DNA of 64,000 nucleotides from an uncultured Methanomassiliicoccus sp. (GTDB taxonomy: Archaea; Thermoplasmatota; Thermoplasmata; Methanomassiliicoccales; Methanomassiliicoccaceae). Where the stretch lies: NCBI GenBank assembly GCA_905202485.1, contig CAJKRY010000001.1, positions 248,001 through 312,000 on the forward strand, written 5' to 3'. Below the pieces are notes generated by a model. The model was given only the letters and a program-made list of their open reading frames with translations. It was not told the origin of the DNA and searched no databases. Shown here piece by piece: positions 1-8,269 of this stretch; the first letter of the stretch is position 1, and every line of letters starts with the position of its first letter. The translations under genes and the position numbers were made by a program.

Positions 1-111
1 TCACAAATATGGTACTTATACGGGCAATAATAGCCAGATCATTAAAGAGGCCCATATAGTAACCATTCGGTACATAAACACTCATTAATTAAATACCATT
101 ATGAGGCAAAT

Positions 112-285
112 ATGTCCAACACTAGGCAAATAAAAGTCACCGCTCCACCTGCAATTGTAAAGGTTATTGATGAAGAAGTTGAGAATGGAAGATTTACAGG
201 CCGTGGAGACTTTGTACTCTATGCAATCAGATATTACATAGATAATCATAAAACTCCTGCAGCTAAAAAGGAAGCAGAAGATTGA
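112..285 (+). CDS. Small ribbon-helix-helix (CopG/Arc-like) DNA-binding protein
   Basis: A 57-residue protein starting MSNTRQIKVTAPPAIVKVID. The layout is that of a ribbon-helix-helix repressor: a short N-terminal beta strand (RQIKVTAPP), a first helix (AIVKVIDEEVENG), a Gly-rich turn (RFTGRGDF) and a second helix (VLYAIRYYIDNH). Such proteins bind DNA as dimers through the paired strands. No partner toxin gene is seen beside it. A perfect 12-bp inverted repeat lies 11 bases after the stop and could be its terminator or a binding site. The family call is by pattern only; the regulated gene is unknown. Confidence 0.7.
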   Translation: MSNTRQIKVTAPPAIVKVIDEEVENGRFTGRGDFVLYAIRYYIDNHKTPAAKKEAED

Positions 286-296
286 GAATAATATCA

Positions 297-327
297 TGCA
301 GAATAATGATTAAGACATTATTCTGCA
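297..327. terminator. Perfect 12-bp inverted repeat after the RHH gene
   Basis: TGCAGAATAATG and CATTATTCTGCA form a perfect 12-bp stem around a 7-base spacer. It lies 11 bases after the RHH stop codon and is followed by AT-rich sequence without a long T run. It may be a transcription-ending hairpin between two convergent genes or a dimeric operator. The rest of the gap up to base 460 holds a weaker repeat (CTGCAACG...CGCTGCAG) and no recognisable gene. Confidence 0.5.
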
Positions 328-460
328 ATTTATTTAACATACAGCATCATTTTAAAATCAACAGGATTATGTTAAAAATATAGCTGCAACGCATAAAAAC
401 TACTACGCTGCAGATATTAATAAATCAAATATTGTTTTAATCATCAGTATATCAATCACA

Positions 461-619
461 TCAGCAGACGGTGATTGGAGAATTTGCCTGCAGTCCCCTA
501 AGGCAGGAAGGAAGATTCTTTTTTACATCCCTGTGATAAATCACACATTCACAGCATTTACCATGTCTAGGACAGCTACTTGAACAGCTGCATTTTGAAG
601 CATCGTTGTCACAAGCCAT
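461..619 (-). CDS. Small cysteine-rich protein, DUF6485-like
   Basis: A 52-residue protein with dense Cys/His pattern: KCSCSSSCPRHGKCCECV followed by YHR and a conserved-looking LPSC. This matches the small cysteine-rich DUF6485 type proteins of anaerobes, which are presumed to bind metal; their function is unknown. The ATG giving MACDNDASKC fits the usual N-terminus. An upstream GTG would add 19 residues without family resemblance, so the shorter start was chosen. Family assignment is from memory of the motif. Confidence 0.6.
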   Translation of the reverse strand: MACDNDASKCSCSSSCPRHGKCCECVIYHRDVKKNLPSCLRGLQANSPITVC

Positions 620-720
620 GGATGTAGCATTATGATATGAGATATATTGCTTTTCACCAAACTGCTGACGATGCACTATGGAAATTCATCGAAGAGTGTG
701 TATCATTAATTCTGACAGAA

Positions 721-1053
721 TTATTCCATATCAAATGTCATCGTAGAAGTGGGTGAATTTTTAGCAGCTGTTTTTGATATCATACCAGACTCTAACCAGC
801 AGGCATTATACACAGAAACGGGAACTAAACAGGTCGGTGTGATATGGGAAGTTTCTGCAAGTTTCATTATTTTAGAATCAGTTATTGAGGTCATATCTAT
901 CAATCCAACTTCTGTTAATGACTTTGCATAATCCCGAACATGGCTGCATGTAGATTTTATATGAACCTTGACGGATCCATCATCATTCAACTCTGTTTCA
1001 ATGACTGTGTGATTAGGACAGATAGGCATATCAACTACAACTTTTGAAGACAT
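721..1053 (-). CDS. Conserved hypothetical protein, DUF6951-like
   Basis: A protein of about 110 residues starting MSSKVVVDMPICPNHT. It has a Cys near the N-terminus (ICPNHT), a central block VKVHIKSTCSHVRDYAKSL and a C-terminal block TPTCLVPVSVYNACWLESG. These blocks resemble the short DUF6951 proteins of methanogens, which have no assigned function; three conserved cysteines suggest metal or cluster binding. A GTG 57 bases upstream is possible, but the ATG matches the expected start better. It lies downstream of the ABC importer on the same strand. Confidence 0.5.
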   Translation of the reverse strand: MSSKVVVDMPICPNHTVIETELNDDGSVKVHIKSTCSHVRDYAKSLTEVGLIDMTSITDSKIMKLAETSHITPTCLVPVSVYNACWLESGMISKTAAKNSPTSTMTFDME

Positions 1054-1158
1054 ATACAACCCGGTGTTATAATCTGCAATATGGTATATATCAATCACTA
1101 CCAGATCCACTAGATGAAATAAAATTTCATAAGTTTTTTATCAACCCAGACTGAAGAA

Positions 1159-1944
1159 TCAATCATTGGTTCCGATTACAATGATGTTCAATCCATCGAT
1201 CAGATCTTCATGATAAACTTTGGTCTTTATTCCAAAAACTTTCTGAAGATTTTCTGCAGTTATAGTTTCTTCTGCGGAGCCTGCAGCAAATATCTTTCCA
1301 TGCTCCATTACAATTACACGATCGCAGTACCTTGCTGCAAGGGCGATGTCGTGAGTTACGAATATGACTAGCATATTTCTTTCACGTGATAACCTTTTAA
1401 CAAGATCCATCAATGAATATTGATGATTGACGTCTAGATGCAGTGTCGGTTCATCCAGAAGCAGTATTGAGGGTTCCTGAGCTAAGGCTCTGGCAATCAG
1501 AACTCTTTGACGTTCCCCGCCGCTCAACTCATCAATAGATTTGTCTTTAAATTCTGTGACGCCGGTTTCTTCCATTGAGTTGTAAACTATGTTGAAATCA
1601 TCTTCAGAATATGAATCAAACTTATCTTGAGATGGAAATCTGCCCATCATAACAGATTCAAAAACATTGTATGGAAAGATGATAGAGGACGTCTGAGAGA
1701 CCACAGCAATGTTTCGTGCTATATCTTTTCTAGACATTTGCAAAACATCATTTTCATCAATCAGCACGGTTCCGTGTTTGGGTTTCAATGACCGGTTTAT
1801 ACATTTTAAGAGTGTGGTTTTTCCACATCCGTTTTGCCCCAGTATGCCAATGATTTCACCCTGAGATGCTGAGAAAGCAACATTATCAACTGCATTGACT
1901 TCAGAACTGTATGAAAAAACTACGTCAGCAACTCTCAGATCCAT
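1159..1944 (-). CDS. ABC transporter ATP-binding protein, iron/cobalamin (FecE/BtuD) type
   Basis: A cytoplasmic ATPase of about 261 residues powering an importer. Walker A is GQNGCGKTT, the signature is LSGGERQR, Walker B is ILLLDEPTLHLD, and the switch His lies in VTHDI. Family members couple to FecCD/BtuC permeases for ferric siderophore, haem or cobalamin. The ATG at MDLRVADV is three bases after the permease stop; a TTG two codons earlier overlaps that stop. Third gene of an SBP-permease-ATPase operon. The substrate cannot be read from the sequence. Confidence 0.9.
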   Translation of the reverse strand: MDLRVADVVFSYSSEVNAVDNVAFSASQGEIIGILGQNGCGKTTLLKCINRSLKPKHGTVLIDENDVLQMSRKDIARNIAVVSQTSSIIFPYNVFESVMMGRFPSQDKFDSYSEDDFNIVYNSMEETGVTEFKDKSIDELSGGERQRVLIARALAQEPSILLLDEPTLHLDVNHQYSLMDLVKRLSRERNMLVIFVTHDIALAARYCDRVIVMEHGKIFAAGSAEETITAENLQKVFGIKTKVYHEDLIDGLNIIVIGTND

Positions 1945-1946
1945 CG

Positions 1947-3017
1947 TCAATTACCCCATATTTCTTTTTTCCTTGTTCTGAGAATATATATGAAGAACGG
2001 TGCTCCCAGTATAGCAGTTAATATTCCAACTGGCAATTCTGAAGGCTCTACCAACAACCTTGATAGTGTATCCATGATTACCATAAATATTGCTCCGCCA
2101 ACAATAGACATGGGAATTAAAAGCCTGTGATCTGGGCCTAAAAGCATTCTGAATATATGAGGAACTATCAAACCTACAAAACCAATTATTCCACATACAG
2201 AAACTGCGCCTGCAACGGCAAGCGCAGATGCAATCAGAATGATTATACGCGTACGCTCAACATTCACACCGAGATTAGTAGCCTGGTCATCTCCTAGAGA
2301 TAATAGATTTAATTCTTTAGAATAAAACATTAAAATTATTAAACCAACTAATATTGGTATTAGTATAATGTAAAATTGATCCCAACCGCAAGAAGAAAGA
2401 TCACCCATTAACCAAAATACCACGCCTTCTAATTTATCTCCAGAATAATATTGTAAAAGAGATACTAACCCGTTAAAGAACGCTCCTACAGCAATACCAG
2501 AAAGCAACAGCATTGATATTGGAACACCCATCTTGGTTCTAGCCATGGAATATACTAAAAATAATGTTATGAATGAAAAGATAAATGCCATGGCTGGAAT
2601 TGCAAATGACCCTGAAGCTACACTAAATCCAAATATGATCGATAAGCATGCTCCGAATGCTGCTCCAGAAGAAATGCCTAAGACGGATGGAGAGGCCATT
2701 GGATTTCTGAATATTCCCTGCATGGCCGCACCGGAAACTGCAAGTGCAGCTCCTATCAGCATTGCACACATTACTCTTGGTAGTCTAAGATTAAAAACAA
2801 CATTGTGTGCATCTATTGAACCATTTGGACCTTCAATTGTCTTTTGACCAAAAAATAAAACATTTATGACCTCCTCCAAAGACATATGAATTGATCCGAC
2901 TGAGATAGAAATCAGGATAACTAGAACTAATAAGATTAAAGATACAGCAATCACTATTGCTTTTCTAGTGTTACTCTGATGGATATCTTTCTTCAATTCG
3001 GCAATGGATACACTCAT
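1947..3017 (-). CDS. ABC transporter permease, FecCD/BtuC family
   Basis: A 356-residue polytopic membrane protein with about ten hydrophobic segments. The first is near residues 19-43 (IVIAVSLILLVLVILISISV). Family hallmarks are LRLPRVMCAMLIGAALAVSGAAMQ, the FRNPMASPSVLGISSGAAFGA block, and near the end the coupling loop VGLIVPHIFRMLLGPDHR. It forms the transmembrane channel for iron-chelate or cobalamin uptake with the neighbouring ATPase and binding protein. Typical length for the family. Starts 29 bases after the binding-protein gene in the same operon. Confidence 0.92.
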   Translation of the reverse strand: MSVSIAELKKDIHQSNTRKAIVIAVSLILLVLVILISISVGSIHMSLEEVINVLFFGQKTIEGPNGSIDAHNVVFNLRLPRVMCAMLIGAALAVSGAAMQGIFRNPMASPSVLGISSGAAFGACLSIIFGFSVASGSFAIPAMAFIFSFITLFLVYSMARTKMGVPISMLLLSGIAVGAFFNGLVSLLQYYSGDKLEGVVFWLMGDLSSCGWDQFYIILIPILVGLIILMFYSKELNLLSLGDDQATNLGVNVERTRIIILIASALAVAGAVSVCGIIGFVGLIVPHIFRMLLGPDHRLLIPMSIVGGAIFMVIMDTLSRLLVEPSELPVGILTAILGAPFFIYILRTRKKEIWGN

Positions 3018-3046
3018 TTAATTACCCTTATGATGATAAAAAGAGA

Positions 3047-4039
3047 TTATGGAGAGTTGATCTCCCCATAAATTAGATTATATAAGAATTCCAGACCATC
3101 AATCAGACTTGGAGTTGCTGATGCCCATGTACCATTGAATCCTGGTTCGCTGCTGGTTGTTGTGTAAATCGATACCTCTGTGTTTGGATTTCCCCAGCCT
3201 GGAGCATCTGGTCCGATTGTATCATTTCTTAAGATTTCTGATTCGGATTGAGTTCTGGGACCCATAAATACCATGTAGTCTGGAGCATACGCAATGATGC
3301 TTTCTGTCTGATATGCCTGAGTTTTAGCAACACCTTTTCCTAAATAGTCGACTCCCAGGATCTCAAGCATTGAGCCGGTGATCGAATCAGTGTTTGGAGA
3401 GCCGTAGTTTCCGCTATACAGAGTGTCCAGTTCAATATACACTTTAGAGTATGATCCGTATTTATCCCCAGCTTTCTCTTTTGCTTTTGAGGTTATCTCA
3501 TCAATCTTATTATTCATATCAAGAACTATGCGCTTAGATTTCTCTTCTTTATCCATGATACTACCCAATAAAGTTATCACACTTTCGACATCTTCTATGG
3601 TCTTTGGATAAAGGGCTATTGCATCAATCCCAGCATCCTCTAGCAATTTTATGCCATCCGGATAGTATCCCCATGCCAAAACAAGATCGATATTATACTT
3701 TATGCAAAATTCTACTGTGTTTGAAGTGGGCTTACCTGAATCAATAGTCATTAGATCCAACACTTCTGGATGCAGCGATTGTAATCTAGTTATGCTACCT
3801 TTGTCAACAGCCTCAATATTGTCAAAACAATCAAGATAAATCATGCTCTCTGTAAAAGAAGATCCTAAACACAATACTCTTTCAGGCACCTTCTCAATTG
3901 TAACTGTTCTACCTAAGTAGTCAACATACTCAGGTCCTTCAGAAGATTTGTCATTTCCGCTAGTATATTGCCATACAACAACAACTGCAGCGAGTACAAC
4001 AATTAGTGCAAGCACCACAGCTATGATTTTTTTATTCAT
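3047..4039 (-). CDS. ABC transporter substrate-binding protein, iron/cobalamin type
   Basis: A 330-residue extracellular binding protein. Residues 4-26 are a hydrophobic N-terminal anchor or signal (IIAVVLALIVVLAAVVVVW) without a clear lipobox Cys. The mature part begins with the family entry DYLGRTVTIEKVPERVLCLG and ends with a helical lobe. This is the class III binding-protein fold (FepB/BtuF). A longer frame extends upstream, but MNKKIIAV with the adjacent hydrophobic stretch is the sensible start. First gene of the importer operon; a palindrome lies 18 bases upstream. Confidence 0.88.
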   Translation of the reverse strand: MNKKIIAVVLALIVVLAAVVVVWQYTSGNDKSSEGPEYVDYLGRTVTIEKVPERVLCLGSSFTESMIYLDCFDNIEAVDKGSITRLQSLHPEVLDLMTIDSGKPTSNTVEFCIKYNIDLVLAWGYYPDGIKLLEDAGIDAIALYPKTIEDVESVITLLGSIMDKEEKSKRIVLDMNNKIDEITSKAKEKAGDKYGSYSKVYIELDTLYSGNYGSPNTDSITGSMLEILGVDYLGKGVAKTQAYQTESIIAYAPDYMVFMGPRTQSESEILRNDTIGPDAPGWGNPNTEVSIYTTTSSEPGFNGTWASATPSLIDGLEFLYNLIYGEINSP

Positions 4040-4057
4040 TCTCGTATCCCCTACGTC

Positions 4058-4073
4058 ATGTGATGATTCACAT
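4058..4073. promoter_or_regulatory. 16-bp palindrome upstream of the ABC importer operon
   Basis: ATGTGA-TGAT-TCACAT is a perfect 6-bp inverted repeat with a 4-base centre. It lies between the likely promoter and the start codon of the binding-protein gene, where a bound dimeric repressor would block transcription. A metal-responsive regulator is a reasonable guess from the operon, but the sequence does not match a consensus I know. Confidence 0.35.
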
Positions 4074-4178
4074 AACGGATAGGTTGATCGCTGAACTTCA
4101 ATAAATAAACCGTTGCTGATAAACACATCATTTTAAGATAATTAATACTGATGCAAGATATAGCAGCAGAATCAAAAG

Positions 4179-4188
4179 TATTTAAAAT
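4179..4188 (+). promoter_or_regulatory. TATA box of panD
   Basis: TATTTAAAAT is centred about 25 bases before the panD ATG, which predicts a leaderless or nearly leaderless transcript, as is common in archaea. Confidence 0.5.
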
Positions 4189-4208
4189 AAAGCCACCATA
4201 AAGACCTC

Positions 4209-4574
4209 ATGCGTTGCCTCCTACGGAGTAAGATTCATCGCGCAACGGTAACCGAAGCGAATGTAGAATATGTCGGTAGCATTACGATTGATCGATCACT
4301 TTTAGCTGAAGCTGACATCTGGGCAGGAGAAAAAGTATTGGTCTCGGATGTAGACAATGGCAGCCGTTTCGAAACATATGTCGTTCCCGGAGACTCTGGA
4401 GTCATATGTGTAAACGGCGCTGCAGCAAGGCTGGTAGACGTAGGCGACAGGGTAATTATCATGTCATTTGAGTACGGCAATACTCCGATAGAGCCGAAAA
4501 TTATACTTGTAGATGAAAATAACAGATGTATCCAGATTTTAAGATCTGTTGAATCTCAGCCACTTAGTGTGTAA
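4209..4574 (+). CDS. panD: Aspartate 1-decarboxylase, pyruvoyl type (PanD)
   Basis: Makes beta-alanine from aspartate for pantothenate and coenzyme A. The 121-residue proenzyme carries SKIHRATVTEANVEYVGSIT, where self-cleavage at Gly23-Ser24 generates the pyruvoyl group. TYVVPGDSGVICVNGAAARL is the conserved block of the mature subunit. Length fits bacterial PanD (about 115-130). Most archaea instead use a PLP-dependent decarboxylase (MfnA-like), so this bacterial form suggests acquisition by transfer. It ends directly against the hisS stop codon; the two genes converge. Confidence 0.93.
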   Translation: MRCLLRSKIHRATVTEANVEYVGSITIDRSLLAEADIWAGEKVLVSDVDNGSRFETYVVPGDSGVICVNGAAARLVDVGDRVIIMSFEYGNTPIEPKIILVDENNRCIQILRSVESQPLSV

Positions 4575-5816
4575 TTAGAATTCTTGAAGGATTTCACCGA
4601 TCTTCACTACTTTCTGTTCACCACTCTGCATATCTCTGACAGATACGCATCCTTCAGCAAATTCCTTCTCACCTACAATAACTGCCTTCTTAACATTTAT
4701 TGAAGAAGCGTATTTGAAGTTCTTTGAAAGACTGCGGCCCATCAAATCCAATTCTGTAGGTATACTGGATGATCTTAGATCTGCAGCAATCTTGTAGCAT
4801 TCATCTTTCATTGCATCTGTCACAGGAATCACATATGCTGCAATTTCGTATTTAGGAGTCTTAAAGCCTTCGCGCTCCAGAGCAAGAAGCGTTCTGTCGA
4901 ATCCTATGCCGAAACCGGTAGAGAATGTCTTTTCCCCGCCAAACAGTTCAATTAACGAGTAGGAGCCTCCGCCGCATATCTGTTTTTCAGCTCCTAAAAC
5001 CGGTGCATCCATCTCAAACACTAAGCCAGTGTAATAATCTAAGCCCCTTACAACACCCAGATCAATTTCCACGTTGTCAAATCCATAGTAGCTGAGAATC
5101 TGGAATACTTTTGACAGGTGCTCTTTCGCATCCCCTTCAATTTTCTCTAAAACTTCAACCGGTCCAATAGTCCCAGTTATATCAATGATAGCAGAGATGG
5201 CTTCATCTGACAGTCCGGCTGCTTTCATACGCTGAGATGCTTCCTCATATTCTTTTTTATCAAGTTTCTGAAGGATAAGCGGAATGTTTTCCGCACTAGC
5301 TCCAGAAGAAGAGAGCATTTCCCTCAGAACACCAATGTGACCTATTCTTATCCTGTAATCCTTCAAACCAATGTGCTTCATGATCGAAGCGGCCAGGGAG
5401 ATTACTTCAGCGTCAGACTGCGGTCCGGCAGATCCGATCATTTCTGCTCCAAACTGGAAAAATTCTCTATACCGCCCAGACTGAGGCCTTTCGTATCTGA
5501 AACACTGCCCAAAGTAAAACATCTTCAGTGGTCTTGGCTCTGAAGAGAGCTCATTAACAAAGAATCTCATTGCCGGTGCAGTAAGCTCTGGACGAAGGGA
5601 TATTTCTCTTCCCCCTTTGTCTGTAAATGCATAGATTTCATCGATTACATTAGGGCCAGACTTCAGAGTGAATAGTTCAGTGTTCTCAAAAATAGGTGTG
5701 GCGATTTCCCTGAAACCAAAAAGCGCTGCTTCTTCACGCATCAGTTTTTCGAGATATCTTCTTTTTTCCATCTCATCTGAGCGAAAATCCCTAGTGCCGC
5801 GTGGTTTCTGAATCAT
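4575..5816 (-). CDS. hisS: Histidyl-tRNA synthetase
   Basis: Charges tRNA-His. A 413-residue class II synthetase beginning MIQKPRGTRDF. Motif 2 region FRYERPQSGRYREFFQFGAE is present, as are the histidine-binding LRPELTAP and GLDYYTGLVFEM, and motif 3 GFGIGFDR. The last 90 residues form the anticodon-binding domain (AAYVIPV...RDMQSGEQ). A TTG one codon upstream is less likely than the ATG. Length is normal for the family. No operon partner is evident; the next gene upstream starts a separate reading frame 34 bases away. Confidence 0.95.
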   Translation of the reverse strand: MIQKPRGTRDFRSDEMEKRRYLEKLMREEAALFGFREIATPIFENTELFTLKSGPNVIDEIYAFTDKGGREISLRPELTAPAMRFFVNELSSEPRPLKMFYFGQCFRYERPQSGRYREFFQFGAEMIGSAGPQSDAEVISLAASIMKHIGLKDYRIRIGHIGVLREMLSSSGASAENIPLILQKLDKKEYEEASQRMKAAGLSDEAISAIIDITGTIGPVEVLEKIEGDAKEHLSKVFQILSYYGFDNVEIDLGVVRGLDYYTGLVFEMDAPVLGAEKQICGGGSYSLIELFGGEKTFSTGFGIGFDRTLLALEREGFKTPKYEIAAYVIPVTDAMKDECYKIAADLRSSSIPTELDLMGRSLSKNFKYASSINVKKAVIVGEKEFAEGCVSVRDMQSGEQKVVKIGEILQEF

Positions 5817-5849
5817 CAAAAGTACAAATAAATAAAGGATATAAAATGG

Positions 5850-6965
5850 TTAGTCACCACCGCGCTTAACCACGACAGTTACAATATCACCATTTTTAAG
5901 AATATGATCAACTCCGACGGTCTGTCCAGGGAACTTAGCGCTTTTGCCCCAGACGATAGCGTATCTGAAATTTTTTCTGAAAGAACGGTGAATGCGGTCG
6001 CATAAATCTCCAATAGAAGAGCCGTTCATGATAACCATTGGTTCATCCATATCCGCATCCATCCCCTGCGGTTTTAAGAAAATATGAATGAAGTCGAGCT
6101 CCTTGTAAATGCGCTCTTTCAGCTCATCCAAGCCGATTTCTTTATTTGCTGATATGTAAACTGGATTATACTTGCTCATCTTCTCTTTAACAGATTTTAA
6201 AAGTTTAGGCTCGGCTGAGTCGATTTTATTGATCGCTACGATTGCTTTAAGATATACGCGGTTGCCTGTAAGAGCGTCAATGAGCTGTTCCTCATCAATG
6301 TCTTCCCTGATAATGACTTCAGCGTTCACATACCCATATGCAGATACCATCTCTGCAGCGGATTCTGCGCTCATTTTTGTCATGGTGGTCGTAGGTTTAA
6401 CCTCAATACCACCGCGGTCTGTTTTTGTGATTACAACGTTTGGAGGGTGCGTGTTAAGTCTTATACCGGCACTATAAAGTTCATCCATCAGGACTTCTAC
6501 ATTAGTGTCAAATACATCAACAATAAAGAACACCAGATCGGAAGTTCTTACAACAGCTAAAACCTCCCTGCCTCGGCCTTTTCCCTTTGACGCGTCACGA
6601 ATAAGACCTGGCATATCTAATATCTGGATTTTAGCAAATTTATATGTCATCAGTCCAGGAATTACGTCCAGTGTGGTAAATGCATACGCAGCAACATCAC
6701 TCTTGGCACCGGTTAGTTTAGTTAAAAGGGTTGATTTTCCCACACTTGGAAATCCGACTAGAGCTACAGTAGCATTGCCTGACTTTTTAACAGAGTAACC
6801 TTGACCTCCGCCACCTGAAGCAGCACGTCTTTTTTCCTGCTCCATTTTCAGTCTGGCGATTTTAGCTTTCAGAAGTCCTATGTGTCCCTGTGTTTTTTTA
6901 TTATATTGGGTCTTCTCGATTTCTTCCTCTATAGCTTTTATCTGTTCATCAATCGTTAGAGCCAA
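5850..6965 (-). CDS. DRG-family GTP-binding protein (Obg-like, TGS domain)
   Basis: A cytoplasmic GTPase of about 371 residues, orthologous to the archaeal/eukaryotic DRG group, which associates with translating ribosomes. An N-terminal basic coiled region (IDEQIKAIEEEIEKTQYNKK) precedes the G domain: G1 GFPSVGKST, G3 DMPGLI, G4 NKID. The C-terminal 75 residues are a TGS domain ending DGDIVTVVVKRGGD. Start is uncertain: TTG or GTG codons lie upstream, but the TTG giving MALTIDEQI matches the usual DRG N-terminus. The exact role is not known for this lineage. Confidence 0.9.
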   Translation of the reverse strand: MALTIDEQIKAIEEEIEKTQYNKKTQGHIGLLKAKIARLKMEQEKRRAASGGGGQGYSVKKSGNATVALVGFPSVGKSTLLTKLTGAKSDVAAYAFTTLDVIPGLMTYKFAKIQILDMPGLIRDASKGKGRGREVLAVVRTSDLVFFIVDVFDTNVEVLMDELYSAGIRLNTHPPNVVITKTDRGGIEVKPTTTMTKMSAESAAEMVSAYGYVNAEVIIREDIDEEQLIDALTGNRVYLKAIVAINKIDSAEPKLLKSVKEKMSKYNPVYISANKEIGLDELKERIYKELDFIHIFLKPQGMDADMDEPMVIMNGSSIGDLCDRIHRSFRKNFRYAIVWGKSAKFPGQTVGVDHILKNGDIVTVVVKRGGD

Positions 6966-7163
6966 TAAACACACCAACCGACTATAATTCGGTACTCCAT
7001 GACCTTATTTTATCCTTTCCCTTCTACATAGCGCATAATAATATGGCTTATGATGTTGAGTTGGTAAACAGCCATTGATCATGAGATTTAATTGCAAGTA
7101 CTGCAAAAAATATTGTATTTTAATACATTTTAGATTTACATATTCCCATAATTTAGAAAGAAA

Positions 7164-7184
7164 GTTATATATGCTGCAACGCAT
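7164..7184 (+). promoter_or_regulatory. TATA box with adjoining ATGC...GCAT repeat
   Basis: GTTATATATG is a strong TATA box about 30 bases before the ATG of the zinc-ribbon membrane protein. Directly after it stands ATGCTGCAACGCAT. The 12-mer GCTGCAACGCAT also follows an AT-rich TATA-like stretch at 383-394, where no gene is seen to its right. Confidence 0.45.
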
Positions 7185-7201
7185 GAGTGAGCTGGTTAAA
7201 C

Positions 7202-8212
7202 ATGGCCGGACTTAAATCATCTCTAGACGCGATCGCCAGTAAAAAATGGGGACCGATCTTGGGTATAATAATTGCATTTGTTGTTGCATACCTAATGCTA
7301 GTGTATGTATCACCATACCTATGCTTCGGTATCTTATTGGTCGCTGTTATAATATTTTTCATCCCTTATTATTTCGGACTGAAAAATTTCAAATGGCTTG
7401 CAGTATGGGGAATTGTCTTTATTCTTTTGATGCCAATACCATTCGCTGCAACTCAAGTAAACTCGGCATATGACTATGATGACAAGGGTTATACTGCATC
7501 TGCAACTGATGGAACATTAGTGAATGGAATTGTAGCTCCGTTCACTGACTCAGAAGATGGTGTATATGTCTACACAGTAGAAGCTGATCCTAAGTATGGT
7601 GAAGTAGCACTGTTACTCCTTAACAGATACAATGAGACTTCATATACAGCTTATCCAATGAATAAAACAGGAGAATTAACCGAAGATGGCAAAGAGATAT
7701 GGACGTTATCGATGGATAATTTAAAAACTGGTTACTACCAATATGCTTTTGAAGGAATATATAAAGACGATAATGGCGGAGCAGTAAAAGTCCAGACAGG
7801 TGGAGTAATTGGTCCGATTAATGATACAAAAGACGGTTTGTATCTACAGATGGTTAAATCATCATTAATCAGCATGGCACTATATGTTGGTCTGCTGTAC
7901 TTCTTATTGATGTTCATGATGTATACCAACCGCAAGAACAGAGAGATATTTGAGCAGCAGAGGGCAAAACAGAGCCGTCCGCAGGAAGGACCTGACGGAA
8001 CATTCCACTGTCCTAAGTGCAACTCAGAAGTAATCAAAGGACAAAAATTCTGTCCGCAGTGCGGGGAAAGCTTTGCAGTAGACCCCAGAGAAGTTCAGAT
8101 GCCGTCTGCGCCATTCAAAGGTGCTGATGACGACTACTTCTGCACAGAGTGTGGCACAAAAGTAGATGAAAACGCTACTGTTTGTCCTGGATGCGGGAAA
8201 AAATTCGAATGA
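7202..8212 (+). CDS. Membrane protein with C-terminal double zinc ribbon
   Basis: A 336-residue protein not assignable to a known function. Three hydrophobic segments lie in the first 90 residues (from ILGIIIAFVVAYLMLVYV to WGIVFILLMPIPF). A polar domain of about 130 residues, probably outside the cell, follows, then a fourth segment (LISMALYVGLLYFLLMFMM). The cytoplasmic tail carries two zinc ribbons: CPKC...CPQCG and CTECG...CPGCG. The ATG was preferred to an upstream GTG because of the TATA spacing. Single gene between the DRG and top6 genes. Confidence 0.75.
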   Translation: MAGLKSSLDAIASKKWGPILGIIIAFVVAYLMLVYVSPYLCFGILLVAVIIFFIPYYFGLKNFKWLAVWGIVFILLMPIPFAATQVNSAYDYDDKGYTASATDGTLVNGIVAPFTDSEDGVYVYTVEADPKYGEVALLLLNRYNETSYTAYPMNKTGELTEDGKEIWTLSMDNLKTGYYQYAFEGIYKDDNGGAVKVQTGGVIGPINDTKDGLYLQMVKSSLISMALYVGLLYFLLMFMMYTNRKNREIFEQQRAKQSRPQEGPDGTFHCPKCNSEVIKGQKFCPQCGESFAVDPREVQMPSAPFKGADDDYFCTECGTKVDENATVCPGCGKKFE

Positions 8213-8269
8213 ACGGGAGACTTTGTCTCCCAAACTTTTTAATCTTTTTACATATTGCCCTCATCTGGC

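Noticed and set aside
2..88. Possible C-terminal end of a protein entering from the left edge (KYGTYTGNNSQIIKEAHIVT)
   Set aside because: Only 28 codons are available and no family could be recognised; could be chance.
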